Positions 37,943-47,584 of a stretch of 64,000 nucleotides of DNA are shown piece after piece. The notes beneath the pieces were generated by a model. The model was not told where the DNA came from and did not search any database. It was given only the letters and a program-made list of their open reading frames with translations. The DNA is from Aneurinibacillus thermoaerophilus (GTDB lineage Bacteria > Bacillota > Bacilli > Aneurinibacillales > Aneurinibacillaceae). The position numbers were made by a program, and so were the translations under genes. Position 1 is the first letter of the stretch; the number at the start of each line of letters is the position of its first letter. Where the stretch lies: assembly GCF_900099925.1 (NCBI RefSeq), contig NZ_FNDE01000001.1, positions 62,001 to 126,000 of the forward strand. Direction: 5' to 3'.

Positions 37943-38775
37943 ATTTTACGAAAATGAATGGGTTGGGCAACGATTTTATTATCGTTGCCCATTTTGAGAC
38001 TTTGCCGGAGAATGCATCTGATATGGCTCGTGTGATGTGTGACCGGCATTTTGGAATTGGTGCGGACGGACTTGTGTTTGTATTGCCGTCAGACAAGGCG
38101 GATGTATGCATGCGCATTATCAATGCGGACGGTTCGGAAGCTGAACAGTGCGGCAATGCCGTGCGCTGTGTAGCCAAGTATGCGTATGACCACGGGATTG
38201 CGCGAAAAGAAGCGCTCACCGTGGAGACACTTGCCGGGATTCAGCGCGTATGGTTAACCGTGGAGAACGAAAAAGTTTCCTTGGTAAAAGTTGATATGGG
38301 TGCGCCGATTTTATACGGGCCTTCCATTCCGGTTGCGATTGACCGTGAGCAAGTGATCGATCATCCGATTGAAGCGGAGGGCAAGACATTTTCCTTTACA
38401 GGGGTCTCGATGGGGAATCCGCACGCAGTCATCTTCGTTGATAATGCCTTGGACTTTGATGTGGAAAAATGGGGTTCGCTTCTGGAAAAGCATTCCTTAT
38501 TTCCGAACAAAGCAAACATTGAGTTCGTATCTGTTACGTCCCCACAGGAAGTAGAGATGCGTGTCTGGGAGCGCGGGTGCGGGCAGACGTTTGCCTGCGG
38601 CACGGGAGCGTGCGCCACGGTGGTGGCTGGCGCGCTTACCGGACGGACGAATCGCCGTGCGCTTGTTCATTTGAAAGGCGGCGATCTTGAAATTGAATGG
38701 GCTGAAACGGACGACCATGTTTACATGATAGGGCCTGCCGAAGAGGTATTTACAGGAACATGGTGCAAAAGGTAG
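37939..38775 (+). CDS. dapF: Diaminopimelate epimerase
   Basis: Converts LL- to meso-diaminopimelate for lysine and peptidoglycan. The 278 residues have both catalytic Cys: C71 in AEQCGNAVRC and the second in FACGTGACATVVAG (near 217), with the opening MNGLGNDF and GVSMGNPHAVIF also conserved. The start is TTG 37939, overlapping the ATPase stop (TTGA), with GGGTGAGAGAG upstream. In B. subtilis dapF is not beside yloB/yicC, so this placement is a local rearrangement. Cotranscription with the pump looks forced by the overlap. Confidence 0.96.
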   Translation: MNFTKMNGLGNDFIIVAHFETLPENASDMARVMCDRHFGIGADGLVFVLPSDKADVCMRIINADGSEAEQCGNAVRCVAKYAYDHGIARKEALTVETLAGIQRVWLTVENEKVSLVKVDMGAPILYGPSIPVAIDREQVIDHPIEAEGKTFSFTGVSMGNPHAVIFVDNALDFDVEKWGSLLEKHSLFPNKANIEFVSVTSPQEVEMRVWERGCGQTFACGTGACATVVAGALTGRTNRRALVHLKGGDLEIEWAETDDHVYMIGPAEEVFTGTWCKR

Positions 38776-38793
38776 CGGCAGGAGGTGAGGATA

Positions 38794-39672
38794 ATGGTAC
38801 ACAGCATGACAGGATATGGTCGTGCGGAGAAAAAAGGGGAAGGCGTTTCGTTTACCGTGGAAATGCGCTCCGTTAATCATCGTTTTAGCGAAGTGGCGAT
38901 CCGCATGCCGCGCGAGTTGACCGCGCTGGAAGACGCGGTACGTAAAAAAGTTCTTTCCTATGTCCGCCGCGGACGTGTGGACGTTTTTATTACGATGGAG
39001 ACGGAAGTTTCCCCGTCTTCGCTCACTGTGAATTGGGAATTGGCCCGTCAGTATAAAGAGGCGGCAGAAAAAATGGGACAAATGTTCGACTTGGACCACC
39101 AGATGTCGGCACGTGAGCTGTTGCTTTTGCCGGATGTGGTGGAAGTAGGCAAAGAAGCGGTTGACTCGGAGACCTATCGGGAGCCGATGCTGGTCGCGGT
39201 AGAAGAAGCGGCGGCCATGCTCGTTGCCATGCGCCGCAAAGAAGGACAGGCGCTGCGCGAAGATATTCTGGGCCGCATTAATGTTATGAAACGCTTGGTT
39301 GAGGAATTAGCTGTGCTTGCTCCGAAAGTGGCTGAAGCGTACCGTGAGCGAATTTTCGCCCGGATTGAAGAATACATACAGGGCCGCTATGACATTGATG
39401 AATCGCGCCTGCTCCATGAGGTCGCGGTGTTTGCAGAGCGCGCCGACATTTCTGAAGAGATTACGCGCTTGCGCAGCCATTTTTCCCAGTTCGGACAGAT
39501 CGCGGATGAAACGGAAGCGATCGGGCGCAAGCTGGATTTTCTTGTACAGGAATGCCATCGGGAAATCAATACGATTGGCGCCAAGGCAAATCATCTGGAA
39601 ATCAGTCAGAAAGTGGTCATTTTGAAAGCTGAGTTAGAAAAAGTGAAAGAACAGGTGCAAAATATAGAATAA
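38794..39672 (+). CDS. yicC: YicC family endoribonuclease-like protein
   Basis: A 292-residue member of the YicC/YloC family; E. coli YicC takes part in degradation of the small RNA RyhB and family members have endoribonuclease activity. Conserved are the N-terminal HSMTGYGRAE, EMRSVNHRFSEVAIRMPREL, RGRVDVFI, and the C-terminal DUF1732 segment REINTIGAKANHLEISQKVVILKAELEKVKEQVQNIE. The start is ATG 38794, six bases after GGAGGTGAGG; the GTG at 38785 lies inside that SD. It is followed by remA and gmk, the order known from Bacillales. Confidence 0.93.
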   Translation: MVHSMTGYGRAEKKGEGVSFTVEMRSVNHRFSEVAIRMPRELTALEDAVRKKVLSYVRRGRVDVFITMETEVSPSSLTVNWELARQYKEAAEKMGQMFDLDHQMSARELLLLPDVVEVGKEAVDSETYREPMLVAVEEAAAMLVAMRRKEGQALREDILGRINVMKRLVEELAVLAPKVAEAYRERIFARIEEYIQGRYDIDESRLLHEVAVFAERADISEEITRLRSHFSQFGQIADETEAIGRKLDFLVQECHREINTIGAKANHLEISQKVVILKAELEKVKEQVQNIE

Positions 39673-39728
39673 AGCAGTAGAATAAGAGTTAATCCAATAA
39701 TCCCGCTGAAACAGGGAGGCGTAAATGA

Positions 39729-39989
39729 ATGGCCATTAAATTGATCAATATAGGATTCGGAAATATTGTCTCAGCCAATCGCATTATTTCGATTGTGAGC
39801 CCGGAATCTGCACCGATTAAACGCATCATCCAGGAAGCGCGGGAACGTGGTATGCTGATTGACGCAACGTACGGCAGGCGTACACGTGCGGTAATCGTCA
39901 CAGATAGCGACCATGTGATTTTGTCGGCTGTGCAACCGGAAACAGTGGCCCACCGGTTGACCAGCAAAGACGATGATTCTGAGGAATAA
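39729..39989 (+). CDS. remA: Biofilm matrix regulator RemA (DUF370)
   Basis: Small DNA-binding protein that activates matrix and osmoprotection genes in B. subtilis. The 86 residues read [51 protein letters not shown] and [13 protein letters not shown], all hallmarks of the family. GGGAGGC precedes the ATG at 39729; an out-of-frame ATG lies four bases earlier. The remA-gmk-rpoZ-coaBC order is conserved in Bacillales. Confidence 0.96.
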   Translation: MAIKLINIGFGNIVSANRIISIVSPESAPIKRIIQEARERGMLIDATYGRRTRAVIVTDSDHVILSAVQPETVAHRLTSKDDDSEE

Positions 39990-40005
39990 TTGAACGGGGG
40001 ATTGT

Positions 40006-40623
40006 ATGACGCAAAACAGAGGATTGTTGCTTGTTTTGTCAGGGCCGTCCGGCGTCGGAAAAGGGACGGTATGCGCCGCACTTCGGCCGCGTATGAAAGA
40101 GCTTGTATATTCGGTATCGGCGACGACGCGCGCGCCGCGCGCTGGAGAAATAGACGGGGTGAACTATTTCTTTAAGACAAAAGAAGAATTTAAAGCAATG
40201 ATCGAGAATGACGAATTGCTGGAATGGGCAGAATATGTTGGTAATTTCTACGGCACGCCCCGCAAATTTGTGGAAGATACGCTTGCGAGCGGCCTTGATG
40301 TTATTTTGGAGATTGAAGTACAGGGGGCGCTGCAAGTTAAGCAGAAGTTTCCAGAGGGAATATTCATTTTCCTTGCACCGCCCGATTTGAAAGAGCTTCG
40401 CTCCCGCATCACCGGCCGGGGGACGGAAACGGAAGAAAGCATCCACAAGCGGATGATGATGGCGAAGGCGGAAATCGAGCTGATGGATCATTATAATTAT
40501 GTTGTTGTCAACGATGAAGTGGACAAGGCCTGCGAACGCATCGAAGCCATCGTGACGGCCGAACATCTGAAAAAAGAGCGACAAATCACGAAATACCGTG
40601 ATTGGCTTAAGGAGGTTTTTTGA
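40006..40623 (+). CDS. gmk: Guanylate kinase
   Basis: Phosphorylates GMP to GDP. The 205 residues show the P-loop [16 protein letters not shown], the GMP-binding [29 protein letters not shown] and [16 protein letters not shown], and the lid sequence [19 protein letters not shown] precedes the ATG. It is 16 bases after remA and 4 before rpoZ. Confidence 0.97.
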   Translation: MTQNRGLLLVLSGPSGVGKGTVCAALRPRMKELVYSVSATTRAPRAGEIDGVNYFFKTKEEFKAMIENDELLEWAEYVGNFYGTPRKFVEDTLASGLDVILEIEVQGALQVKQKFPEGIFIFLAPPDLKELRSRITGRGTETEESIHKRMMMAKAEIELMDHYNYVVVNDEVDKACERIEAIVTAEHLKKERQITKYRDWLKEVF

Positions 40624-40627
40624 CGCT

Positions 40628-40822
40628 ATGATTTATCCTTCTATTGATGTATTGCTTAAAAAAGTGGACAGCAAATATACGCTGGTGAGCATCGCTGCGA
40701 AACGCGCCCGCCAGATGCGCGAGCAGAACAAATTTTTGCTTGAAAAGCCTGTTTCCCACAAATTTGTCGGCATCGCGCTGGAGGAACTGCACGCCGGAAA
40801 AATCGATTTTGAAAGAAAGTAA
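40628..40822 (+). CDS. rpoZ: RNA polymerase omega subunit
   Basis: Small subunit that helps assemble the beta' subunit; with the neighbouring gmk it belongs to the (p)ppGpp-linked nucleotide context. The 64 residues show [28 protein letters not shown], typical of omega, then [26 protein letters not shown] 40628 follows AAGGAGG at 40609-40615. The following 144 bases hold a strong hairpin before coaBC. Confidence 0.95.
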   Translation: MIYPSIDVLLKKVDSKYTLVSIAAKRARQMREQNKFLLEKPVSHKFVGIALEELHAGKIDFERK

Positions 40823-40839
40823 GACGGCAAACAAAAGAG

Positions 40840-40898
40840 AGCGCATATCGGAACCGGGGCTCATGTAAAACATACGCGGGAACGATATGCGCTTTTTC
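40840..40898 (+). terminator. Long hairpin between rpoZ and coaBC
   Basis: AGCGCATATCG (40840-40850) pairs with CGATATGCGCT (40883-40893), followed by five T. Inside, a symmetric GAA/GAA internal loop leads to a CCG/CGG pair and an ATGT/ACAT tip. It can terminate rpoZ transcripts or attenuate coaBC. Confidence 0.75.
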
Positions 40899-40966
40899 TG
40901 CATGATGAGGGAAAAAGGCACGCATGTATTTTATGCATCAGGTTCCTGTACGGAGGGAGAAAACAA

Positions 40967-42178
40967 ATGAAGGGAAAAACGATTGTGATCGGTGTCGCGG
41001 GAGGTATCGCGATATATAAAATTGCCGATTTATGCAGCAAATTGACACAAAAGGGCGCGGATGTATGGGTTCTGATGACCGAGGCGGCGACAAAGTTTGT
41101 CCAGCCGGTTACTTTTCAAGCGCTCGTACGAAATCCGGTACTAACCGACATATTCCAAGAACCGAATCCATCGGTGATTTCTCATATTGATGTAGCGGAT
41201 CGGGCTGATTTGTTTTTGATTGCACCTGCGACAGCCAACATTATCGGTAAAATGGCGAACGGCATCGCTGACGACATTGTAACTACAGCTTATCTGGCTA
41301 CGAAAGCCCCGGTATGGATTGCGCCCGCGATGAATGTAAACATGTACAATCATCCGGCGGTTCAGCATAATATTCGCCGTCTCGCGGAATACGGCTACCG
41401 GTTTATTGAACCTGCGGAAGGGTATCTTGCGTGTGGCTGGATCGGCAAGGGCCGCCTGGCTGAGCCTATGGATATTTTGCAGGAGATGGAAAGATTTTTC
41501 GCTGCGGTAGAGCGCCAAGATATGAAGGACATCCGCCTGCTTGTAACGGCGGGCGCAACCCGAGAAGCGGTCGATCCTGTGCGTTTTTTCACGAACCGTT
41601 CGTCTGGAAAAATGGGGTACGCGATTGCGGAAGCGGCGGCCAAGCGCGGCGCGAAGGTAACGCTGGTGAGCGGAAAAACCGATCTCACTCCGCCCGCAGG
41701 CGTGGAGTTTGTGGAAGTGACGTCGGCGGAAGATATGTACCAGGCTGTTATTTCGCGTTATGATGACATGGATATTGTAGTCAAAGCGGCTGCGGTGGCC
41801 GATTATCGCCCGAAAGTTGTACATAGCCAGAAAATGAAGAAAAAATCCGGTGATCTTGTGCTGGAGCTTACGCGGACACGCGATATTCTTGCGGATCTTG
41901 GCAAACGCAAGACGCATCAATTCCTTGTAGGATTTGCCGCAGAGACGGAAAACGTGGAAGAAAACGCGCGAGGCAAGCTAGAGCGGAAAAACGCGGATAT
42001 GATCGTGGCGAATAACGTGACACAAAGCGGTGCTGGCTTTGGCGTGGATACTAACATTGTTACCATTTATACGCGGGATGGAAAAAGCGAGGCGCTGCCG
42101 CAGATGAGAAAAACGGAGATTGCCGACTGCTTGCTGGATAAAGTGCTTGAGGCACGCGGGGGGCAAAAACGGCAGTGA
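40967..42178 (+). CDS. coaBC: Bifunctional phosphopantothenoylcysteine decarboxylase/synthetase
   Basis: Two steps of coenzyme A synthesis: joins cysteine to 4'-phosphopantothenate (CoaB) and decarboxylates the product (CoaC). The 403 residues have the flavin CoaC domain at the N-terminus (VIGVAGGIAIYKIADL, ISHIDVADRADLFLIAPATANIIGK, APAMNVNMYNHPAV, ACGWIGKGRL) and the CoaB domain from about 190 (LVTAGATREAVDPVRFFTNRSSGKMGYAIAEAA, KAAAVADYRP, SQKMKKKSG). GGAGGGAGAA precedes the ATG. coaD, a later step, is at 59 kb. The stop overlaps priA. Confidence 0.96.
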   Translation: MKGKTIVIGVAGGIAIYKIADLCSKLTQKGADVWVLMTEAATKFVQPVTFQALVRNPVLTDIFQEPNPSVISHIDVADRADLFLIAPATANIIGKMANGIADDIVTTAYLATKAPVWIAPAMNVNMYNHPAVQHNIRRLAEYGYRFIEPAEGYLACGWIGKGRLAEPMDILQEMERFFAAVERQDMKDIRLLVTAGATREAVDPVRFFTNRSSGKMGYAIAEAAAKRGAKVTLVSGKTDLTPPAGVEFVEVTSAEDMYQAVISRYDDMDIVVKAAAVADYRPKVVHSQKMKKKSGDLVLELTRTRDILADLGKRKTHQFLVGFAAETENVEENARGKLERKNADMIVANNVTQSGAGFGVDTNIVTIYTRDGKSEALPQMRKTEIADCLLDKVLEARGGQKRQ

Positions 42179-44607
42179 TGTATGCCCGGGTTATTGTTGA
42201 CGTGCCGGTCATAGATACGGATCGTCCGTTTGATTACCGGATTCCTCCGGCGCTTGCACCGTTTGTACAGGTTGGAAGCCGCGTTTCCGTCCCGTTTGGC
42301 CCTCGCAAACTGCAGGGGTTTGTGATTGAGTTGTCTGAAGTGTCGGAAGTAAAAAAAACGCGTGATATTCTCGATGTGCTTGATGTGGAGCCTCCGCTGA
42401 CCGAGGAAATGGTATGGTTGGCCAGACGTATGAGCGAGCGTTACATGTGCACATACTATGCTGCGCTGCAAGCGATGATTCCAGCGGTTTTGCGCTCAAG
42501 CTACGAAAAGCAAATTTCTTTGACTCCGGCAGGAGAGATGTTTGTGCCGGTACTTCCGGAAGAACAAGCATTTTACCAATATATCGCGAAACGTCAGCCT
42601 GTGTCTTGGAATAAAGTAATAAAAGAGTTCCCTGATGCCGCAGGCTGGATTGATGAAGGCATTAAGCAAGGTCGGCTTACAGTGGAGCAGGTGGTAGGTG
42701 ATCGGGCCACCACAAAAAACGTAACGATTCTTTCGCCTGCGGTTTCCATAGAAGAGCTGGAAACTGCGCTGGAAAAGCTTCCGAAAACAGCGGTGCGGCA
42801 GAAAGAGGTTTTGTCCCACTTCATTCATTTTTACGGCCCCATTTCGCAGCCTGAGTTGCTTTCTATGCTTGGCATCTCAAACCACGCTATAAAAAGCTTG
42901 GTGGATAAAGGTTTGCTTAATAGCCAGGAGGTAGAAGATTATCGCGATCCGTTTGCCGGGCGGAAGTTTAAGCCTGTGACGAAGCACGTGTTTACCGCCC
43001 AGCAGCAGGCCGTTATCGACGGTATTACGGAGGGGATGAATCCGCCTGTTTATTTTCCGTGCCTGTTGCACGGAGTGACAGGCAGCGGAAAGACGGAAGT
43101 CTATCTTGAGATTATGGAACGTACCATTGCGCAGGGGCGAGAAGCGATTTTGCTCGTGCCAGAAATTTCGCTTACACCGCAGATGGTGAACCGGTTCAAA
43201 GGCCGGTTCGGCAGCCAGGTTGCGGTGATGCACAGCCGCCTTTCGCAAGGGGAGCGCTATGACGAGTGGCGGAAAATTCGGCGTGGCGAAGTAAAAGTCG
43301 CCATCGGCGCGCGTTCCGCTATTTTCGCTCCATTTCAAAATCTGGGTCTTATTATTCTAGATGAAGAACATGAAGGTTCGTATAAACAGGAGGAGACGCC
43401 GCGCTACCATGCCCGTACGATTGCCCAGTACCGTGGTATGCGCCACAAAGCGGTCGTTATTTTCGGCAGCGCTACTCCGTCGATGGAATCGTACCATGAG
43501 GCAAGGAGAGGAGCGATTCGTTTCTTTGAAATGAAAGACAGGGTGCATAACCGGCCGCTTCCGAAAGTCATAGTAGTGGATATGCGTGAAGAATTGCGGG
43601 AAGGAAACCGAACGATGTTCAGCAGGCCGCTTATGGCCGCCATTCACGATCGGTTAAGCAAACATGAGCAGATGGTCATGTTTTTGAATCGGCGCGGCTT
43701 TTCTACGTTCGTCATGTGTCGTTCTTGCGGTTACGTCGCTCAGTGCCCGCACTGCGACATTTCGTTAACGTACCATCGCAGCAACCGGACGCTTCGCTGT
43801 CATTACTGCGGTTTTACGGAACGTGAACCGCGTGTTTGCCCGGAATGCGGAAGCGAACACATTCGTTTCTTTGGCGCGGGCACGCAAAAAGTTGAAGAAG
43901 AGCTGGCCCGCTATTTTCCGGGGATTCGCGTCATTCGAATGGATGTTGATACTACGGGACGGAAGGGCGCACACGAAAAGTTGTTGCAGGCGTTTCGTGA
44001 AGGAAAGGGCGACGTACTTTTGGGTACGCAAATGATCGCCAAAGGACTCGATTTTCCGAACGTCACACTTGTTGGTGTGTTGGCGGCGGACAGTATGCTG
44101 CACTTGCCGGATTTCCGCGCCGCGGAGCGTACGTTCCAACTGATCACTCAAGTAGGTGGCCGGGCAGGTCGGCATGAAAAAACGGGCGAAGTCATACTTC
44201 AGACATACAATACGGAGCATTATAGCATCCGGTATGCAAGCCAGCACAATTATGAATCTTTTTTTGTGGAAGAAATCAAGCAGCGCTATGAGAAAAACTA
44301 TCCGCCCTACTATCGGCTCATCTTGTTTACGTTTGCGCATGAAAATGTACCGCTGGTAGTTAAAACAGCAGAGCGGTTTGCGAAGCGTCTCCGCGAAATC
44401 ATTCCGCCGGGCGCATATTTGCTAGGGCCGGTCGCTTCGCCCATTGCTCGTATCAAAGATAGATATCGTTTCCAATGCATGATAAAATATAAAAATGATC
44501 CGTATGTATCATCTGCCGTACACAGGATCGTGCGGGCATTTGAAGAGGAACGAAAAAAAACGGGAATTACGCTTACGGTAGACGTAGACCCGCAAATGAT
44601 GATGTAA
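42178..44607 (+). CDS. priA: Primosomal replication restart helicase PriA
   Basis: DNA helicase that reloads the replisome at stalled forks. The 809 residues start with the 3'-DNA-binding domain (ARVIVDVPVIDTDRPFDYRIP), followed by the helicase core with Walker A in GVTGSGKTEVYL, DEEHEGSYKQ, a zinc-binding insert of eight Cys (CRSCGYVAQCPHC, CHYCGFTEREPRVCPECG), and motif V-VI sequence GTQMIAKGLDFPNVTLVGVL and ITQVGGRAGR. I use ATG 42178, which overlaps the coaBC stop (TGATG); GTG 42175 is one codon earlier. Confidence 0.97.
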   Translation: MYARVIVDVPVIDTDRPFDYRIPPALAPFVQVGSRVSVPFGPRKLQGFVIELSEVSEVKKTRDILDVLDVEPPLTEEMVWLARRMSERYMCTYYAALQAMIPAVLRSSYEKQISLTPAGEMFVPVLPEEQAFYQYIAKRQPVSWNKVIKEFPDAAGWIDEGIKQGRLTVEQVVGDRATTKNVTILSPAVSIEELETALEKLPKTAVRQKEVLSHFIHFYGPISQPELLSMLGISNHAIKSLVDKGLLNSQEVEDYRDPFAGRKFKPVTKHVFTAQQQAVIDGITEGMNPPVYFPCLLHGVTGSGKTEVYLEIMERTIAQGREAILLVPEISLTPQMVNRFKGRFGSQVAVMHSRLSQGERYDEWRKIRRGEVKVAIGARSAIFAPFQNLGLIILDEEHEGSYKQEETPRYHARTIAQYRGMRHKAVVIFGSATPSMESYHEARRGAIRFFEMKDRVHNRPLPKVIVVDMREELREGNRTMFSRPLMAAIHDRLSKHEQMVMFLNRRGFSTFVMCRSCGYVAQCPHCDISLTYHRSNRTLRCHYCGFTEREPRVCPECGSEHIRFFGAGTQKVEEELARYFPGIRVIRMDVDTTGRKGAHEKLLQAFREGKGDVLLGTQMIAKGLDFPNVTLVGVLAADSMLHLPDFRAAERTFQLITQVGGRAGRHEKTGEVILQTYNTEHYSIRYASQHNYESFFVEEIKQRYEKNYPPYYRLILFTFAHENVPLVVKTAERFAKRLREIIPPGAYLLGPVASPIARIKDRYRFQCMIKYKNDPYVSSAVHRIVRAFEEERKKTGITLTVDVDPQMMM

Positions 44608-44666
44608 TGCAAGAAGGTGGTGGCTTCTAATTAAAGATGCTTCCGCTTGTGTAGGAGGAAAAAATA

Positions 44667-45125
44667 ATGAGTATTCGAATGATCGTAAAGCATCCGAACC
44701 CGGTTTTGCGGGAAAAATGTAAAGAAGTAACAAAATTTAATGCAAATCTTCACAAATTGCTTGATGATATGGCTGAAACAATGTATGACGCGGAAGGTGT
44801 CGGCCTGGCCGCGCCACAGGTAGGTATTACCAAACGCGTTATTGTCATTGATGTTGGTGATGGGATTATCGAAATGGTGAACCCGGAAATTATCGAAATG
44901 AAGGGGGAACAGTTTGGCCCGGAAGGTTGTTTAAGCATTCCGGGGCTCGTGGGCGATGTTCGCCGCGCCCGTTGGGTAAAAGCGAAAGCTCAGGATCGCC
45001 ATGGCAAAGAATTTATTATTGAAGGGGAAGACTTGCTTGCGCGTGCCATTCAACATGAGATCGATCATTTGAATGGTGTACTGTTTATCGATATTGCAGA
45101 GAAGACGTATGCAGCAAAAGAATAG
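44667..45125 (+). CDS. def: Peptide deformylase
   Basis: Metalloenzyme that removes the formyl group from new polypeptides. The 152 residues show all three motifs: [18 protein letters not shown] with the metal Cys, and QHEIDHLNG with the two His and the catalytic Glu. GTAGGAGG precedes the ATG. It stands with fmt, which adds the formyl group to Met-tRNA, and rsmB, a combination conserved widely. Confidence 0.97.
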   Translation: MSIRMIVKHPNPVLREKCKEVTKFNANLHKLLDDMAETMYDAEGVGLAAPQVGITKRVIVIDVGDGIIEMVNPEIIEMKGEQFGPEGCLSIPGLVGDVRRARWVKAKAQDRHGKEFIIEGEDLLARAIQHEIDHLNGVLFIDIAEKTYAAKE

Positions 45126-45151
45126 AAGGGACGCAGAAGGAGTGGAAGCTT

Positions 45152-46105
45152 GTGCGAATCGTTTTTATGGGCACCCCGGATTTCGCGGTGCCCTGTTTGC
45201 AGAAGTTGGCGGAGGAAAAGTATAACATCGTCGCGGTAGTGACGCAGCCGGATCGTCCGAAGGGCCGGAAAAAGCAGCTGACTCCGCCGCCGGTGAAAGA
45301 AGCCGCTCTAAAACTGGGGATTCCGGTGTTGCAGCCGGAAAAATTAAAAAGGAACGGCACGGAAGACATTCTAGCTTATGAACCGGATTTAATCGTTACC
45401 GCCGCATTCGGACAAATTCTCCCGAAAGAGATCATTGAGTATCCGAAGTATGGCTGCATTAATGTACACGCCTCTCTTTTGCCTGCGTACCGCGGCGGCG
45501 CGCCGATTCACAAGGCCATTATTGACGGACAACAAGAAACGGGTGTAACCATTATGTATATGGTCGAAAAATTGGACGCGGGCGATATTTTGAGCCAGGT
45601 GCGTGTCACGATTGAAGAGAGCGATAATGTGGGGACAATGCACGATAAGTTGAGCAAAGCGGGAGCCCGGTTGCTCGTCGAGACGATTCCGAAGCTGATA
45701 AGCGGTGAAATTCAGCCGGTGCCGCAGGATGAGGCCCGAGTGACGTATGCCTGGAACATCCAGCGGAAAGATGAGAGGCTTGACTGGACGAAAAGCGCGC
45801 GTCAGTTGTTTAACCAAGTGCGCGGCCTGAACCCTTGGCCAGTGGCGTACACAGAGGTGGACGGTCAGGTAATGAAAGTGTGGGAGGCGTATGTACTGCA
45901 AGAAGACGGGAAAGGTGCCGAAGAGCCAGGTACGATTCTTTCGGTCGCGCCGGAAGGTATCGATGTGCAGACCGGGGAAGGCGTGCTGCGCCTGACACGC
46001 ATTCAACCGGCCGGCAAGAAAGCGATGGCGGTAGCGGATTATGTGAGGGGAAGCGCAAGCGTGGCATCGGGCATGTGTTTTGCGACGGGGTCTGGCGATG
46101 AGTAG
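45152..46105 (+). CDS. fmt: Methionyl-tRNA formyltransferase
   Basis: Formylates initiator Met-tRNA from 10-formyl-THF. The 317 residues begin [18 protein letters not shown] and show [20 protein letters not shown] with catalytic Asn/His, [10 protein letters not shown] with the Asp, and the C-terminal tRNA-binding domain ([23 protein letters not shown]). The start is GTG 45152 after GAAGGAGTGG. The end overlaps rsmB by eight bases. Confidence 0.97.
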   Translation: MRIVFMGTPDFAVPCLQKLAEEKYNIVAVVTQPDRPKGRKKQLTPPPVKEAALKLGIPVLQPEKLKRNGTEDILAYEPDLIVTAAFGQILPKEIIEYPKYGCINVHASLLPAYRGGAPIHKAIIDGQQETGVTIMYMVEKLDAGDILSQVRVTIEESDNVGTMHDKLSKAGARLLVETIPKLISGEIQPVPQDEARVTYAWNIQRKDERLDWTKSARQLFNQVRGLNPWPVAYTEVDGQVMKVWEAYVLQEDGKGAEEPGTILSVAPEGIDVQTGEGVLRLTRIQPAGKKAMAVADYVRGSASVASGMCFATGSGDE

Positions 46106-47489
46106 GCGGAAGAAAGCGCTGCCCGAACCAGGGAACGCCCGTGAACTTGCGGTGCGTGTGCTCACGGATATCGAGAACCGGCAGGCGTACAGCAATCTGG
46201 AACTAAAGCGCGTACTGGAGCAGACAAAGCTGCTGCATCGGGATAAAGCTCTGGCAACAGAGCTTGTCTACGGGACGATAAGCCGCTTATATACGCTTGA
46301 CTGGATGCTTGCGCAATTTGTAAATCAACCGCTCGACAAACTGGAAGGATGGGCGCGCAACTTGCTGCGTATCAGCTTCTATCAACTGACCTATCTTGAT
46401 CGCATTCCGGCCCACGCCGTCGTGCATGAAGCGGTAGAAATTGCTAAAGTGTGGGGGCATAAAGGCGTTGCCGGAATGGTTAACGGCGTGCTGCGCAACC
46501 GACTGCGCCATCCAGAAAGAGTTGACATTCCGGCCGATTTACCACCAGTGGAACGCATCGCGCTTGTCCATTCCCATCCGAAGTGGATGGTGGAAGAATG
46601 GCTGCGACGCTTTGGCGAAGTGGAGACAGAGAACATGTGTGCTGCAAACAATCAGCCGCCGCGCTTGAGTCTTCGGGCTAATGTTCTTCGTGCAACGAGG
46701 GATGAACTCATCGCCCAGATTGAAAAGCAGGCCACGGATGCGGAAGTAGAGCCTTCCATGATCGCTCCGGAAGGAGTCATCGCAAGCGATGTCGGCAATA
46801 TCGCTGAATTGCCAGCCTACACGAGCGGTTCTTGCACGGTACAGGATGAAAGTTCGATGCTGGTCGCGCGGGCGCTTGCGCCGGAAGCAGGCATGAGGGT
46901 GCTCGACATGTGCGCTGCGCCGGGCGGAAAGACAACTCATATTGCTGAGCTCATGGGCAATAAGGGACAAATTATTGCGCTGGATGTGCATCCGCATAAG
47001 ATCAAGCTGATCGAAGCGAACGCATTTCGCCTTGGTATTTCGATTATTCGCGCGCGCCATGGGGATGCGCGGGATGCGGCCCGTCTGCTGGCTGGTGAGA
47101 CGTTTGACCGGATTCTTGTGGACGCACCGTGCACAGGACTTGGTGTTATCCGCCGCAAACCGGATATTAAATGGTACAAATGGCAAGAAGACGCGCGGGC
47201 CATCAGCGAAATTCAGTACGAAATATTATGTGCTGCTTCCCGTCTTGCTGCGCCAGGAAGCAAAATAGTTTACAGCACATGCACCGTGCAGCCGGAAGAA
47301 AATATCGAGCTGGTGCGCCGCTTTTTAGCCGGGCATCCGGAATGGGAACTGGACAAATCGCTCATCCAGGATATGCCCAGAGCGTTGCAGGAGAAGTATC
47401 CAACGCTTGTCGAGGGGTATGTGCAAATTTTGCCCCATCATTTCCATACAGACGGCTTTTTTATTTCTCGCCTGAAAATGAAACAATAG
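46098..47489 (+). CDS. rsmB: 16S rRNA m5C967 methyltransferase
   Basis: SAM-dependent methyltransferase of 16S rRNA cytosine 967 (E. coli numbering). The 463 residues have an N-terminal NusB-like RNA-binding domain ([21 protein letters not shown]) and the NOP2/Sun domain: [37 protein letters not shown] with one catalytic Cys, and [15 protein letters not shown] with the second. ATG 46098 overlaps the fmt stop; TTG 46080 is an alternative. A terminator follows the stop. Confidence 0.95.
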   Translation: MSRRKKALPEPGNARELAVRVLTDIENRQAYSNLELKRVLEQTKLLHRDKALATELVYGTISRLYTLDWMLAQFVNQPLDKLEGWARNLLRISFYQLTYLDRIPAHAVVHEAVEIAKVWGHKGVAGMVNGVLRNRLRHPERVDIPADLPPVERIALVHSHPKWMVEEWLRRFGEVETENMCAANNQPPRLSLRANVLRATRDELIAQIEKQATDAEVEPSMIAPEGVIASDVGNIAELPAYTSGSCTVQDESSMLVARALAPEAGMRVLDMCAAPGGKTTHIAELMGNKGQIIALDVHPHKIKLIEANAFRLGISIIRARHGDARDAARLLAGETFDRILVDAPCTGLGVIRRKPDIKWYKWQEDARAISEIQYEILCAASRLAAPGSKIVYSTCTVQPEENIELVRRFLAGHPEWELDKSLIQDMPRALQEKYPTLVEGYVQILPHHFHTDGFFISRLKMKQ

Positions 47490-47490
47490 T

Positions 47491-47523
47491 AGGAAGCGTA
47501 TTTTATGCTTCCTTTTTCTTTTT
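47491..47523 (+). terminator. Terminator after rsmB
   Basis: AGGAAGC (47491-47497) pairs with GCTTCCT (47507-47513), 9-base loop with an inner TA/TA pairing, then TTTTCTTTTT. It separates rsmB from the rlmN promoter. Confidence 0.85.
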
Positions 47524-47549
47524 GCAAATTATTTGTGATACAATATGAT
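47522..47549 (+). promoter_or_regulatory. Possible sigma-A promoter of rlmN
   Basis: TTGCAA (47522-47527) and TATGAT (47544-47549) are 16 bases apart. It directly follows the rsmB terminator and would start the rlmN-prpC-prkC-rsgA-rpe unit. Confidence 0.5.
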
Positions 47550-47584
47550 GTGAACTTTTTGAGGAAGATATGGTGATTTAAAGC

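Noticed and set aside
41141-41920. 259-codon open frame opposite coaBC
   Set aside because: Antisense shadow of a conserved gene, no known motif.
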